Shown here piece by piece: positions 6,334-15,366 of a stretch of DNA of 64,000 bases. The DNA is from Candidatus Eisenbacteria bacterium (lineage in GTDB: Bacteria; Eisenbacteria; RBG-16-71-46; CAIMUX01; JAHJDP01): contig JAHJDP010000037.1 of the NCBI GenBank assembly GCA_018831195.1, positions 1 to 64,000 on the forward strand, written 5' to 3'. The translations under genes were made by a program, and so were the position numbers. Position 1 is the stretch's first letter. Every line of letters begins with the position of its first letter. The notes beneath the pieces were generated by a model. It was not told the origin of the DNA. It saw nothing but the letters and a program-made list of their open reading frames with translations, and did no database searches.

Positions 6334-6655
6334 ACGCACGTGCAGCATGAAGCGGTGGAGCAAGTGTTTCGGCCAGTCGAGGAGAAACCCTCGGGCGAAT
6401 GCGGAGCACGGTCCGACTTCTGGAAGGAGCGCACGGAGAGGCAGGCATGAGCAGCTTGTCCGGAAACTGCCGTCTTGTGAAGGAGTCCGCCCGATTGCTC
6501 CTCCGAATCACAACCATCAAGGAGGTGTCGTGTGAGAACTGCAATCGTGTGCTTTGCACTCATCGGCTCGCTGCTGGTCAGTTCGTCTGCGGGTGCCGAC
6601 CCCATCAGCCTCATATAGATGATAGCACTACTCCTAAGTACGGCAGCCGCGGTCT
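6334..6655. other. Junction between cassette array and chromosome
   Basis: There is no intact gene. A 36-codon frame (6340-6450, starting GTG) has coding-like residues (EQVFRPVEEKPSGECG) but no recognisable family. A broken secreted-protein start follows at 6532. The region reads as gene remnants left where the array meets the - strand DUF697 gene. Confidence 0.4.
6532..6618 (+). pseudogene. 5' fragment of a secreted-protein gene (signal peptide only)
   Basis: AAGGAGGTG (6519-6527) precedes GTG 6532, which encodes a textbook signal peptide (RTAIVCFALIGSLLVSSSAGA) and then stops at TAG 6616 after only 28 residues. A strong ribosome-binding site and signal peptide with no mature protein point to a gene truncated by recombination at about 6612-6650. 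The 40-bp repeat copy B begins just downstream. Confidence 0.5.
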
Positions 6656-6692
6656 TTAATCCACCGGTCCATCCGAATGCGGCCCCGGAACC
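6653..6692. repeat. Direct repeat copy B (about 40 bp)
   Basis: Second copy of the sequence at 3919-3958, in the same orientation. It contains the last codons and stop of the DUF697 gene on the - strand. Both copies abut a truncated gene on their left. Confidence 0.7.
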
Positions 6693-7885
6693 CGCTCCGT
6701 CTCAGGTTCAAAGACCTCTTCTATATGTTCCCAGAAACGAATCATCTGCTTCACGGCAAAGACAGGCGGTTCGGAAACCTTCTTCGCCGCGGTGCCGGCC
6801 GCTTTGCCGGCCAGCTTGGCGATGCCGGCGAGGAGATGACCGCCCACGCCTACCGCCCCCACCACCCCCATCGCCGCCTTCTGCGGAAATCTTACCGCCC
6901 CGCCGACAACGAGGCGACGTGTTGCGGCGGCCACACGGCTCGCTCCCTCGGCCACCACACCGCCGAGAAGACCGGCCGCTTCGAGCGAGGCGCTGCGTGT
7001 TAAAGCGCGGCGGTCCGCATCAATGCGGATTCCACAATAGCGGCGCGCGAGAACACCAATCCGCAAGGTGAGCAGCGCGTTCGCCGAGCCGTCGAGCAAC
7101 GAGTTCACAAGCAGAGAGATCAGGGGATCCATTCCGTTGACGGGGATCAGTCCCGAGAGACCGGCCGAAACGGGCGCCCCAAGGACGGCGAGGACTTCGC
7201 TGTCCTGGATCTCCCCCGCGATAAAGGCCGCCGTTCCCACATTAAGATAGAGCGCCCACAGCTCACGGGGGTGGGGCCGCTGATAATAAACCTCAGCGAT
7301 CTCCTTCACCATACGCAGTTGCGCCGAGAGCACGATCGCCGTATCGAGGCGGCCGCTTTGTGAAACGGCTGTCGCGGCGAAGACGGCGGCGGCATGCCGG
7401 CGGATGATCTTCTCCGTACGCCGGTCAAGAAACGTTAAAGTGTTATTGATCTCATCTTCCAGTTGCGACACCCGCATGACGGATGAAACAGCCTCGGCGC
7501 CCGATCCGGCACCCTGCCGCTTCTTCTCACCGCGGGTCGCATTGAAGGTCGCCTCCAGCGCGGCCAATCCCTCATACTCATTCCGCACCGCGCCGTTCTT
7601 GAGAATCCGCCCGGCATACCGCTGTAGAAATTTCTCCCATTTTCTGCCCGATGTCTTTTCGGGGCGCACCAATGAGGCCGGCAGCATGAGAAGTTTCGCG
7701 ACAGGATAAACAATAAGAAGTCCCACTCCCACCAGGAGAAGCAGGATGACAAACCAGCCCAGAATCGGGTGCACCGCGGCCGCTTCCCGATAAAGCATCA
7801 GGGCCGAACCGAGCAGGCCGATCAGGGCCAGGATCGTGAAGCCGATCCCGACGGGAATCAGAATTTTTCGGAGAGTTTGCATCAT
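6656..7885 (-). CDS. DUF697 (YcjF-like) inner-membrane protein
   Basis: A 409-residue product. Two hydrophobic helices lie near the N-terminus (ILIPVGIGFTILALIGLLG and HPILGWFVILLLLVGVG), with a large cytoplasmic part after them. Residues about 190-330 carry the DUF697 pattern (FAATAVSQSGRLDTAIVLSA, MVKEIAEVYYQRP). DUF697 proteins are linked to membrane GTPase partners, but none is next to it here. I chose ATG 7885; the frame extends to a TTG at 7954, but that would overlap the small HEPN-like gene just upstream and has no ribosome-binding site. Its 3' end forms repeat copy B. Function unknown. Confidence 0.75.
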   Translation of the reverse strand: MMQTLRKILIPVGIGFTILALIGLLGSALMLYREAAAVHPILGWFVILLLLVGVGLLIVYPVAKLLMLPASLVRPEKTSGRKWEKFLQRYAGRILKNGAVRNEYEGLAALEATFNATRGEKKRQGAGSGAEAVSSVMRVSQLEDEINNTLTFLDRRTEKIIRRHAAAVFAATAVSQSGRLDTAIVLSAQLRMVKEIAEVYYQRPHPRELWALYLNVGTAAFIAGEIQDSEVLAVLGAPVSAGLSGLIPVNGMDPLISLLVNSLLDGSANALLTLRIGVLARRYCGIRIDADRRALTRSASLEAAGLLGGVVAEGASRVAAATRRLVVGGAVRFPQKAAMGVVGAVGVGGHLLAGIAKLAGKAAGTAAKKVSEPPVFAVKQMIRFWEHIEEVFEPETERVPGPHSDGPVD

Positions 7886-7895
7886 GATTCTCAGT

Positions 7896-8021
7896 CTACT
7901 CGCTATCCGAGGCTTCTGCTGGAGGAGGCGGAACCAAGCACTCCAACTTATCAATTAAATCGTTGATGTGCGAAGTGGCAACTTCCCAAAGATGGGCCGG
8001 ATCACGTCTATTAAGCGGCAT
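7896..8021 (-). pseudogene. Truncated HEPN-domain toxin remnant (partner of MntA)
   Basis: A 41-codon frame whose ATG (8021) overlaps the end of the nucleotidyltransferase gene by 11 bp, the usual geometry of MntA/HepT toxin-antitoxin pairs. The start RRDPAHLWEVATSHINDLID resembles the first helix of HEPN proteins (typically DxxYLxxILEA). The frame then runs out in a proline-rich tail (LVPPPPAEASDSE). A full HEPN protein has 110-140 residues with an R-x4-6-H active site, which is missing here, so the toxin is probably dead. Too short for certainty. Confidence 0.45.
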
Positions 8022-8316
8022 AAATGACTTTCCTGGTCCGAAGAATCTCAGATCTCCTAAAGGGATTTCGCAGGCTTCTTTTTTCTATGAGATCAACTTC
8101 TCGACCCAAAATCGTCTGAAGTTCATCACGCATATCAATAAGATCGAATAAGGACCATTTGGCATGATCCTCAAAAGCAACAAGCACATCAACATCACTG
8201 CTCGAGTTGAAATCATCCCGCAAAACTGAGCCAAAGAGAGCCAACTCCGTGATCCTCCATTTTCGAGCGAAGTCACGGATACGCTCATCACCAAAGTCAA
8301 TTCGAGTCTTCTTCAT
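8011..8316 (-). CDS. MntA-type minimal nucleotidyltransferase (antitoxin)
   Basis: A 101-residue minimal nucleotidyltransferase. The signature GSVLRDDFNSSSDVDVLVAFE (first half near residues 28-41, DVD at about 41-43) supplies the metal-binding aspartates; a third acidic residue is in EVDLIEK. In type VII toxin-antitoxin pairs, MntA adds AMP to the HEPN toxin and silences it. Here the overlapping downstream partner is only a 41-codon remnant, so MntA seems to have outlived its toxin. A palindrome 28 bp upstream (8344-8379) may be its control site. Confidence 0.85.
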   Translation of the reverse strand: MKKTRIDFGDERIRDFARKWRITELALFGSVLRDDFNSSSDVDVLVAFEDHAKWSLFDLIDMRDELQTILGREVDLIEKRSLRNPFRRSEILRTRKVIYAA

Positions 8317-8343
8317 CTTTGGAATCCCAGGGTTTACATCGAT

Positions 8344-8379
8344 CTATCCTATTCATTGCAATCGCTTGAATAAGGATAG
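8344..8379. promoter_or_regulatory. Inverted repeat upstream of MntA gene
   Basis: CTATCCTATTCA (8344-8355) and TGAATAAGGATAG (8367-8379) form arms of 12-13 bp with one bulged base and an 11-base centre. It lies just upstream of the MntA start and is AT-rich, as expected for an operator of a toxin-antitoxin promoter. It could instead be a hairpin in the leader. Confidence 0.4.
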
Positions 8380-8506
8380 CGTTTACCGCCCTATCGTGCA
8401 AACGACACGCTCATAGACCAACCCATTTCCTCCCCGCCCCTCCTTATGCTATTCTCGCGCTGGTATGGCTGAAACCTAGGGATGGCTGTCATGGGAGGAG
8501 CTCAGG

Positions 8507-9844
8507 ATGGAGTTGGCGGAACGTTATGAAAATGTTGGAGTTATAGGCGCGGCGGGGAAGATGGGCAGCGGCATCGCTCTGCTCCTCTCCCAGCAGATGG
8601 CGGAGCGCAAGCTCGACCCCAAGGGCAAGGGCCGGCACTTTCGCTTGGTCGCGATGGATGTCGATGATGCCGGATTGGATGGGCTGCGCTCGTATCTAGC
8701 CGCCCAAATGCGCAAGGCCGCCGAGAAGATGACGGTCGCCCTCCGCGGCCTCTATGCCGATCGCGCGGATCTGGTCGAGAATTCCGAGATCATCGATGCC
8801 TTCATTGATGACGCCGTCGGCGTCGTCCGTTTTACAACCGACCTCAACGCCCTCAAAGATTGCCACATGATCTTTGAAGCGATCGCCGAGAATATTCCGC
8901 TCAAAGTTAAGATCTACAGCAGGCTCAATGAACTCTGCGGGCCCGACACCTGGTTCTTCACCAACACATCATCGGTTCCCATCAGCCTGCTGGATCGCGA
9001 TGCAAATCTCGGCGGACGGATCATCGGCTACCACTTTTACAATCCGCCGGCCGTTCAGAAACTGCTCGAGCTGATCACGACGCCGGCGACAAAGCCCGAA
9101 CTGATTGAAGCCGGGAAGGCCATCGCCGCCGATCTCCGCAAAAAGGTGATTCCGGCCAACGATATCGCGGGATTTATCGGTAACGGCCATTTTATACGGG
9201 ACGGACTCCACGGCATCGCCGAAACGGAGCGTCTCGCCAAGGAACATGGTTTCGCCGAAGCGGTATATATGGTGAACCGGGTGAGCCAGGATTGGCTGGT
9301 CCGCCCCATGGGGATTTTCCAGCTCATCGATTATGTCGGCGTGGATGTCTTTCAGTGCATCCTCGGTGTGATGAATCCGCATATCGATGGCGAGGATCTC
9401 CACTCCGACCTGATCGACAAGCTCATGAAGGCCGGTGTCAAAGGCGGGCAAAACCCCGACGGCAGCCAGAAGAACGGCATTTTACAATACGTCAAGGGGC
9501 GTCCCGCCGGCGCGTACAGCTTCGACAAGAGCGGTTATGTTCCCTTGGAAGCAGCCTGGACGGGCAAGTTGGACGCTCTATTAGGCGCCCTTCCCGCGGG
9601 TCACGCTCCGTGGAAGGCGCTGATGGGCGATCCAGGCAAGGACGAGAAGCTGGCCGCCTATTTTAAGAATATGAAGAAGGACGCAGGGATGGGCTCCCGT
9701 TTGGGGACGACCTATCTCAAGAGATCGAAGGAGATCGGAGAGCATCTCGTCAGCAGCGGCGTCGCGGCGCAGGCCGACGACGTCAACGGTGTTCTCATGA
9801 ACGGCTTCTTCCATCTTTATGGGCCGATCAACGATTACGCCTGA
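8507..9844 (+). CDS. 3-hydroxyacyl-CoA dehydrogenase family protein
   Basis: A 445-residue cytoplasmic NAD-dependent dehydrogenase that should oxidise a 3-hydroxyacyl-CoA to the 3-ketoacyl-CoA in beta-oxidation or a related pathway. The N-terminal Rossmann motif is VGVIGAAGKMGSGIALL. The substrate and catalytic region shows TNTSSVPIS and IIGYHFYNPPAVQKLLELI, whose His is the family catalytic residue. The C-terminal part (after about 200) is a helical 3HCDH_C-like region, longer than usual. AGGAG six bases before ATG 8507 fixes the start. The next gene is a thiolase, which uses the product; 84 bp separate them and they are probably co-transcribed. The exact substrate is not shown. Confidence 0.88.
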   Translation: MELAERYENVGVIGAAGKMGSGIALLLSQQMAERKLDPKGKGRHFRLVAMDVDDAGLDGLRSYLAAQMRKAAEKMTVALRGLYADRADLVENSEIIDAFIDDAVGVVRFTTDLNALKDCHMIFEAIAENIPLKVKIYSRLNELCGPDTWFFTNTSSVPISLLDRDANLGGRIIGYHFYNPPAVQKLLELITTPATKPELIEAGKAIAADLRKKVIPANDIAGFIGNGHFIRDGLHGIAETERLAKEHGFAEAVYMVNRVSQDWLVRPMGIFQLIDYVGVDVFQCILGVMNPHIDGEDLHSDLIDKLMKAGVKGGQNPDGSQKNGILQYVKGRPAGAYSFDKSGYVPLEAAWTGKLDALLGALPAGHAPWKALMGDPGKDEKLAAYFKNMKKDAGMGSRLGTTYLKRSKEIGEHLVSSGVAAQADDVNGVLMNGFFHLYGPINDYA

Positions 9845-9928
9845 TGTGGCGGATGGAGTGGCGGATAATGTTGCCGATCCTGCCCAAATGCGTATCAAGA
9901 TTTTAACTTTGGAGCTGGAGGGAAAAAG

Positions 9929-11170
9929 ATGCCGTTAAGCCGAAAAGTCTATGGAGCCGCCGGGGCTTATACAATTTCGCTCGGATCGGGCCGAAAAGAG
10001 TTCAATCCCAAAAAAGCCCGCCCCGGTCTCGAACACTACATCAAAGAGGCGGGCCAAGCCGCCATCGCCCAGATTTCCGATCCCGCCATCATCGATGAGT
10101 GCGTCATCGGGAATTTCATGGCGGCCCGTTTCAACAGACAGGGCAACCTGGCGGCTCTGATGCCGACCATCCATCCCTCGCTCGAGTACAAGCCGAGCAC
10201 GCGGACCGAAGGAGCCTGCGGATCGGGTGGGTTGGCCGTGATGACCGGACTCAAGTCCATCGCGGCCGGCTTGGCCGATGTTGTTTTGGTTCTAGGAACG
10301 GAAGTGCAGAACACGGTGAAGGCGATCTATGGGGCCGATATTCTCGCGGGCGCGGGCCACTATGCCTCGCAGCGCAAAGAAGGCCACGCTTACTTCTTCC
10401 CCTCCATGTTCTCCGACCGGGCCGGCGCGGCCTTCGAGAAGTTCGGCGAGGAAAAAGTGCGCCGTGCGATGACCCAATGGTTTGTCAATGCGGTTGAGGG
10501 CGCCCGCCGGTGCCCTGAGGCGCAGGAGCACCACAATACGGTTGAAGATCTTCATGCCTTGGGCAACACGAAGCCCAATCCCAGAGCCTTTGTCGACAAC
10601 TTGAACGTTTTCGATTGTTCAAAGGTCTCCGACGGCGCCGCCGCCATCCTCCTCTTTTCCGATGAAGGCCTGAGAAAAGCCGGCATCGCAAAGAAGGACG
10701 CGATGGAAATCACGGGCCTCGGCTGCTCGGTCGCCGACCTCACCAAACCGCCGGTGGATCCCACCAAGGCCACCACGAGCGAAACGGCCGTACAGAAGGC
10801 TTATAAAATGGCCGGCATCACGGCCAAGGATCTCGGCTTCGCCGAGGTGCACGATTGCTTTACCATTACCGGCGTACTGATGGCCGAAGCGACCGGCTTT
10901 GTGGGCTACGGAGAAGGGTACGATTTCATCTCCGAGGGCCACACAAAGCTCGGCGGCCGTTTCCCGCTCAATCTTTCGGGCGGACTGGTCGGCTATGGCC
11001 ACTACACCGGCGGCACCGGTGTGCGCCAGACGGTGGACAACTGGAAGCAACTCACCGGACGCGCGGGCGACTTCCAGGTCAAGAATCTGGAAGGCAAGCA
11101 CGGCCTGGTGATCAGTATGGGCGGCAACGACCGGACCGTCGTATCGCTTGTCACACGGCGCGCACAATAG
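9929..11170 (+). CDS. SCP2-type thiolase / acetyl-CoA acetyltransferase
   Basis: A 413-residue thiolase-fold enzyme that should cleave or form 3-ketoacyl-CoA. The nucleophile is Cys97 in EGACGSGGLA; EVHDCFTI (about residue 308) and SGGLVGYGHYTGGTG (about 350-364) hold the other catalytic positions. The variant C-terminal motif (GHYTGGTG rather than GHPIGATG) and overall pattern fit the SCP2-thiolase branch. GGAGGG lies before ATG 9929. Directly after the dehydrogenase, it completes a two-enzyme acyl-CoA pair. Substrate range is not visible from sequence. Confidence 0.9.
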   Translation: MPLSRKVYGAAGAYTISLGSGRKEFNPKKARPGLEHYIKEAGQAAIAQISDPAIIDECVIGNFMAARFNRQGNLAALMPTIHPSLEYKPSTRTEGACGSGGLAVMTGLKSIAAGLADVVLVLGTEVQNTVKAIYGADILAGAGHYASQRKEGHAYFFPSMFSDRAGAAFEKFGEEKVRRAMTQWFVNAVEGARRCPEAQEHHNTVEDLHALGNTKPNPRAFVDNLNVFDCSKVSDGAAAILLFSDEGLRKAGIAKKDAMEITGLGCSVADLTKPPVDPTKATTSETAVQKAYKMAGITAKDLGFAEVHDCFTITGVLMAEATGFVGYGEGYDFISEGHTKLGGRFPLNLSGGLVGYGHYTGGTGVRQTVDNWKQLTGRAGDFQVKNLEGKHGLVISMGGNDRTVVSLVTRRAQ

Positions 11171-12293
11171 AGGAATCGGCTGCATTCCCGGGGAGCGGGT
11201 TCTGAAAACCGTTCATATTGATACCGAACGCACATGGCGCGGCGGTGAGCAACAAGCCCTCTACCTCGCGCAGGGTTTGGCGCGGCGATCGATCGATGTG
11301 ACAATGGTCGGAAATCCCGGAAGCCCATTCATTGAGAGCGCCCGGCGGGACGGCCTGCCGGGCTTTGAATTGCCGCTGCGGGGTGCGTTGAACCCCGCGG
11401 CCGTCTTCCAACTGATGCAGCTGTTCCGCGACATCCGGCCGGATATTGTACACGCGCACAGCGCGCATGCCCACGCGCTCGGCGCTCTTGCCGGCCGCCT
11501 CTCGGGGATCGGGCGCATCGTCGTTTCCCGGCGCGTCGACTTCTCGATTCATCATGCGCCTCTTCGATTGAGCCTCCTCAAATACCGTTTCGGCGTCGAT
11601 CGCTTTATCGCCATTTCCGAAGGTGTCAAAGCGGTCATGATCCGGGACGGTGTTCCGGCGGACAAAATCGATCTGGTTCCCTCCGGCGTTGATATTGAGA
11701 TGCTGGAAGCAACGCCAACCCGCGATTTCAGGAGTGAATTCGGCATTCCGGAATCGGCGCCGGTTGTCGGCGATGTGGCCCATTTCGGGTGGCACAAGGC
11801 GCAGGAAGTGCTGGTCCGGGCCTGTCCCCTCATCTGGGAGCAGGAACCGGAAACCCGTGTGATCCTTGTCGGCGACGGCGGCGAACGCGCCAAGGTTGAA
11901 CGGATCGCGCATGCGATCGGAGCCGGTCACCGGCTCATCTTCACGGGGCACCGCACGGACGCCCGGGAGCTTATCCGCTGGTTTGACATTTTTGTCATGT
12001 GCTCGGTCCTCGAAGGACTTTGTACAAGTATTCTGGACGCGCATATCCTCGGCACACCGGTGGTGGCGTCTGATGTCGGCGGCATCCCCGAGATTGTTAA
12101 AAATGAAGAGACCGGATTGCTCGTGCCGCCCCAGGATCCGGCATCCCTCGCCGGCGCGATCCTCCGGCTGCTTCGAGACCGGCATCTGGGCGCCCGGCTC
12201 AATCAGGCCGGCCGCTCGCTCGTCATGAAGCGCTACAGCGTTAACGCCATGGTGGAGGGAACGTTGGCGGTTTATCGCCGGCTCCTGCATTGA
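11148..12293 (+). CDS. GT4-family glycosyltransferase
   Basis: A 381-residue glycosyltransferase of the GT-B fold. N-terminal: TERTWRGGEQQALYLAQGL and the DIVHAHSAHAHALG motif. C-terminal sugar-nucleotide half: FIAISEGVKAVMIRDGVP, VPSGVDIE, VILVGDGGERAKVERIA, and the E-x7-E region SVLEGLCTSILDAHILGTPVVASDVGGIPE. It probably builds a cell-surface glycan or glycolipid. The start is uncertain: the frame opens at TTG 11148, overlapping the thiolase end by 23 bp; homology begins at about KTVHIDTERTW (11206), where no ATG or GTG exists. No other glycan gene is adjacent. Confidence 0.85.
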   Translation: MSHGAHNRGIGCIPGERVLKTVHIDTERTWRGGEQQALYLAQGLARRSIDVTMVGNPGSPFIESARRDGLPGFELPLRGALNPAAVFQLMQLFRDIRPDIVHAHSAHAHALGALAGRLSGIGRIVVSRRVDFSIHHAPLRLSLLKYRFGVDRFIAISEGVKAVMIRDGVPADKIDLVPSGVDIEMLEATPTRDFRSEFGIPESAPVVGDVAHFGWHKAQEVLVRACPLIWEQEPETRVILVGDGGERAKVERIAHAIGAGHRLIFTGHRTDARELIRWFDIFVMCSVLEGLCTSILDAHILGTPVVASDVGGIPEIVKNEETGLLVPPQDPASLAGAILRLLRDRHLGARLNQAGRSLVMKRYSVNAMVEGTLAVYRRLLH

Positions 12294-12411
12294 TCGGACC
12301 CATCCCCACAGATGCATATAAGACTTGAAGATACGCCGCATGAGGTGTATCCTATTAGCATGTAGGATTGCGAAAAATTCTAGGGAGGAAAGATCAAATC
12401 GAGGGGGAATC

Positions 12412-15330
12412 ATGATGTCGCAGCGTCGCAATGGAAATCATCTTCTTCTCTCGCTGCTGCTGGGCTCCATTTTTCTACTGAGTGGAGCCGGGGCAGGAGC
12501 GGAGGAGACCTTACTCTGGGCGCCAGCTTCAATAGATATCAGCACGGCTCAGAGCACCACAAACCTCTACTACAACGGACTCAGCGGACGGCTTCTCGGC
12601 GCCGGAACCGAACAGGCGGCGGAATTGGAGAACCGCGGGGCGGTACGGATCTCGGCCGGCGCGGAAGAGGCGCTCTTTGTTTATCTCATCGAGGATGCGT
12701 CACGGGCCGCGTTTGAAGCACCGGCGCGCATTCTTTTTCGCAGCGGGCATGAGGTTCTGCTGGCCACCGACGGCGCGACGCCGCAACTCACCGGCGCGGC
12801 TGATGCTACTTCAAACGGATTGAAGCAGCCGGTGCGCCTCGCCAGAATTCCCATCACCTGGCCGGCGGAAGCGGCGGCGCCGCGGCTGCAAGACCGGGAG
12901 GCCGATCCACTCATCCAGCAGATGGTCTCCGGCCTGACCATTGCGAGCTATATGTCCACATGGCAGCCCCTCGAGGACTTCGTGACGCGCTACACCCTTG
13001 CTCCGCAGAATCTGCAGGCGTCGCAATGGATACTGAACCAGTTCCTCTCCTTTGGGATCGATGCGGAATTCCATTACTTCGAGCAGAGCGGGCAAAGGCG
13101 CAATGTCGTCGCCACGATTCCAGGCCAAGTCGATCCGTCAAAGGTTGTTTATATTACGGCCCACTTTGATGCGACATCTTCTGATCCCTATGTCTGCGCT
13201 CCCGGCGGTGATGATAACGGAAGCGGTTCGGCCGGGGTCATTGAAGCGGCGCGCATCATGAGCCAGTACCTCTTTGAGTACACGATTAAGTTTGTTTGCT
13301 TCAACGGGGAAGAACAGGGGCTCTACGGCTCTTCCGCCTATGTCGCCGATATTGCCGCCGCCGGCGAGGATGTGATCTGTTGTTACAATATGGATATGAT
13401 CGCCTACGCCGGCACCGATCCGGCGCCGCCCGATCTCATCATTTACACCAATCCCGCTTCAACCTCCGTCGCGGCGACGCTGGCAGAGGCCGCCAATACT
13501 TATACACCGGGTCTGATCGAACCGGTGATCGTCAACGAGAGCATGGGATCGAGTGATCATTCGCCCTTCTGGAATCATGGTTACCAGGCGATTCTGGCGA
13601 TTGAGGAAGAAGCCTGGGGGCCTGATTTCTGCCCCTGGTACCATACCTGCAACGATATGATCTACCGCTATCCTCAGGACTATCCGACCTATTGCGCCCA
13701 AGCCGTCATGTCCGCGGTCGCCATGACCGCCATCCCATTGAACCCCAATGGTCCCTACCTCGTCCTCAACGAGTCGACGCTGGATGATGACGGCATCGCG
13801 CCCTCCAATGGCGACGGCGACGGCATCCCGAATCCGGGAGAGACGATCGAGGTTTGGGTCAATGTGAGAAATGTCGGAACCGATATAGCGCAAAATGTCT
13901 CCGGCGAGCTGAGTTCGGCCGGCGGAAGCGTTACTATCCTCACCTCCTCGGCTGCATGGAATAATATTCCGGCCAGCGGGCAGGGAACCAACCTCACCGC
14001 CTTTCTCATCGAGGTTTCCTCATCCGCCGTCGATGGCGAGACCCTTCCTTTCACATTAACCATGACGGATGATTCCGGGAATCGGGAGCTGGCCTTCCAA
14101 TATACCGTCAGCGCCCCCGATCTCTCGTTTTACTTCTACACCCTGGATGACGCGCCCAGAGGAAATGGAAACGGCGTCATCGACCCGGGAGAGGCCTCTG
14201 AAATCTTCGTCACCATCGCCAATCGCGGCGGAAGAAGCGCGGCGGGAGTCTCCGTCGACATCTCAAGCCCGAGTGGTTATGTCAACATTATTGAAGGCAC
14301 CGCGGGTGTGAGCGAGATCCCCATCGGAGAGGAGCGAGAGTTGACCTCTTCCTTCCGGATCGGCGTCGCCGCGGGCGCGCCGGCGGGGGAAATCCTGCCA
14401 TTGGATCTCGCGATCACATCAGGCGCCGGGTACCAGGCCGATTCGGGCTTTAAAGTTAAAGTCGGCGCGGCCACCTACGACGAACTGGAAGCCGACGGCC
14501 CCTGGAGCACCGCCGCCGCGGGCGATGACGCCACATCAGGCGTTTGGATCCGTGTCGATCCCAACGGCACCTTGCAGGATACCAGCCCGTGCCAGCCTGA
14601 GGATGACCACACCGCGGCCCCGGGAACCGACTGCTTCGTCACCGGGCAGGGTCCGGTGGGCGGCACCGCGGGCGGGAATGACGTCGATGGCGGCAAGACG
14701 ACGCTGACATCGCCCCTCTTCAATCTTCTCGGCATGCAGGCGGCGCGCGTCACCTACTGGCGCTGGTATACAAATGATCTTGGCAACGCCCCGGATGAGG
14801 ATGAGTGGGTTGTGCAGGTTTCCAGCAACGGCGGAACCAACTGGGTCGATCTCGAGCGCACGATGCAATCGGCCAATTCCTGGCAGCAGCAATCTTTCTT
14901 GTTGGATGGATACATCACCCTCTCCGACAATGTGCAATTCCGGTTCATTGCCAGTGATGAAATCAACGGATCGCTGGTGGAGGCGGCGGTCGATGATTTC
15001 GAGATTACCGGCGCAACCGCATCCGTCGATGTCGGGGATGCGATCGCGCCCCTCGCGCTGCGCCTCTATCCCGCCCGGCCCAGCCCGGCCAGCGGCAACA
15101 CGTCGATCGCGTTCGCCCTTCCCACCGCCGGCCGTGTTAAACTCGATCTCTACGGCGTCGACGGCCGGCATATCCGTTCCCTGGTGAACGGGCGGCGGCA
15201 TGCGGGAATCCACAATATTCCATGGGACGGTGCGGGATCCAGCGGGAAAACCGTGGCGCCCGGTGTCTATTTCTACCGCCTGGAAGCGGGCAACCAGAGC
15301 CTGGTGCGGAATCTCGTTGTTATACATTAA
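12412..15330 (+). CDS. Secreted M28-family metallopeptidase with C-terminal FlgD-like module
   Basis: A 972-residue exported zinc peptidase. ATG 12412 follows GGGGGAA and gives a signal peptide (LLLSLLLGSIFLLSGAGAGA). The M28 catalytic domain (about residues 190-440) has all metal ligands: His in ITAHFDATSSDP (about 250), Asp in GGDDNGSGSAG (about 267), the Glu pair in CFNGEEQGLYGS (about 300), Asp in NMDMIAY (about 328), and His in WYHTCNDM (about 412). Two Ig/CARDB-like repeats follow (GDGDGIPNPGE and GNGVIDPGE), then a jelly-roll region. A final FlgD-like domain (about 885-972, ending APGVYFYRLE..LVRNLVVI) probably directs surface export. It likely cuts amino acids or peptides outside the cell. 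Confidence 0.92.
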   Translation: MMSQRRNGNHLLLSLLLGSIFLLSGAGAGAEETLLWAPASIDISTAQSTTNLYYNGLSGRLLGAGTEQAAELENRGAVRISAGAEEALFVYLIEDASRAAFEAPARILFRSGHEVLLATDGATPQLTGAADATSNGLKQPVRLARIPITWPAEAAAPRLQDREADPLIQQMVSGLTIASYMSTWQPLEDFVTRYTLAPQNLQASQWILNQFLSFGIDAEFHYFEQSGQRRNVVATIPGQVDPSKVVYITAHFDATSSDPYVCAPGGDDNGSGSAGVIEAARIMSQYLFEYTIKFVCFNGEEQGLYGSSAYVADIAAAGEDVICCYNMDMIAYAGTDPAPPDLIIYTNPASTSVAATLAEAANTYTPGLIEPVIVNESMGSSDHSPFWNHGYQAILAIEEEAWGPDFCPWYHTCNDMIYRYPQDYPTYCAQAVMSAVAMTAIPLNPNGPYLVLNESTLDDDGIAPSNGDGDGIPNPGETIEVWVNVRNVGTDIAQNVSGELSSAGGSVTILTSSAAWNNIPASGQGTNLTAFLIEVSSSAVDGETLPFTLTMTDDSGNRELAFQYTVSAPDLSFYFYTLDDAPRGNGNGVIDPGEASEIFVTIANRGGRSAAGVSVDISSPSGYVNIIEGTAGVSEIPIGEERELTSSFRIGVAAGAPAGEILPLDLAITSGAGYQADSGFKVKVGAATYDELEADGPWSTAAAGDDATSGVWIRVDPNGTLQDTSPCQPEDDHTAAPGTDCFVTGQGPVGGTAGGNDVDGGKTTLTSPLFNLLGMQAARVTYWRWYTNDLGNAPDEDEWVVQVSSNGGTNWVDLERTMQSANSWQQQSFLLDGYITLSDNVQFRFIASDEINGSLVEAAVDDFEITGATASVDVGDAIAPLALRLYPARPSPASGNTSIAFALPTAGRVKLDLYGVDGRHIRSLVNGRRHAGIHNIPWDGAGSSGKTVAPGVYFYRLEAGNQSLVRNLVVIH

Positions 15331-15366
15331 CGAATAATTTCAGCGAAGCATTCCGCGTTGATGCGG

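Noticed and set aside
11151-12431. Long antisense frame of 426 codons opposite the glycosyltransferase
   Set aside because: Residue pattern is that of a GC-rich shadow frame; the + strand glycosyltransferase has clear motifs.
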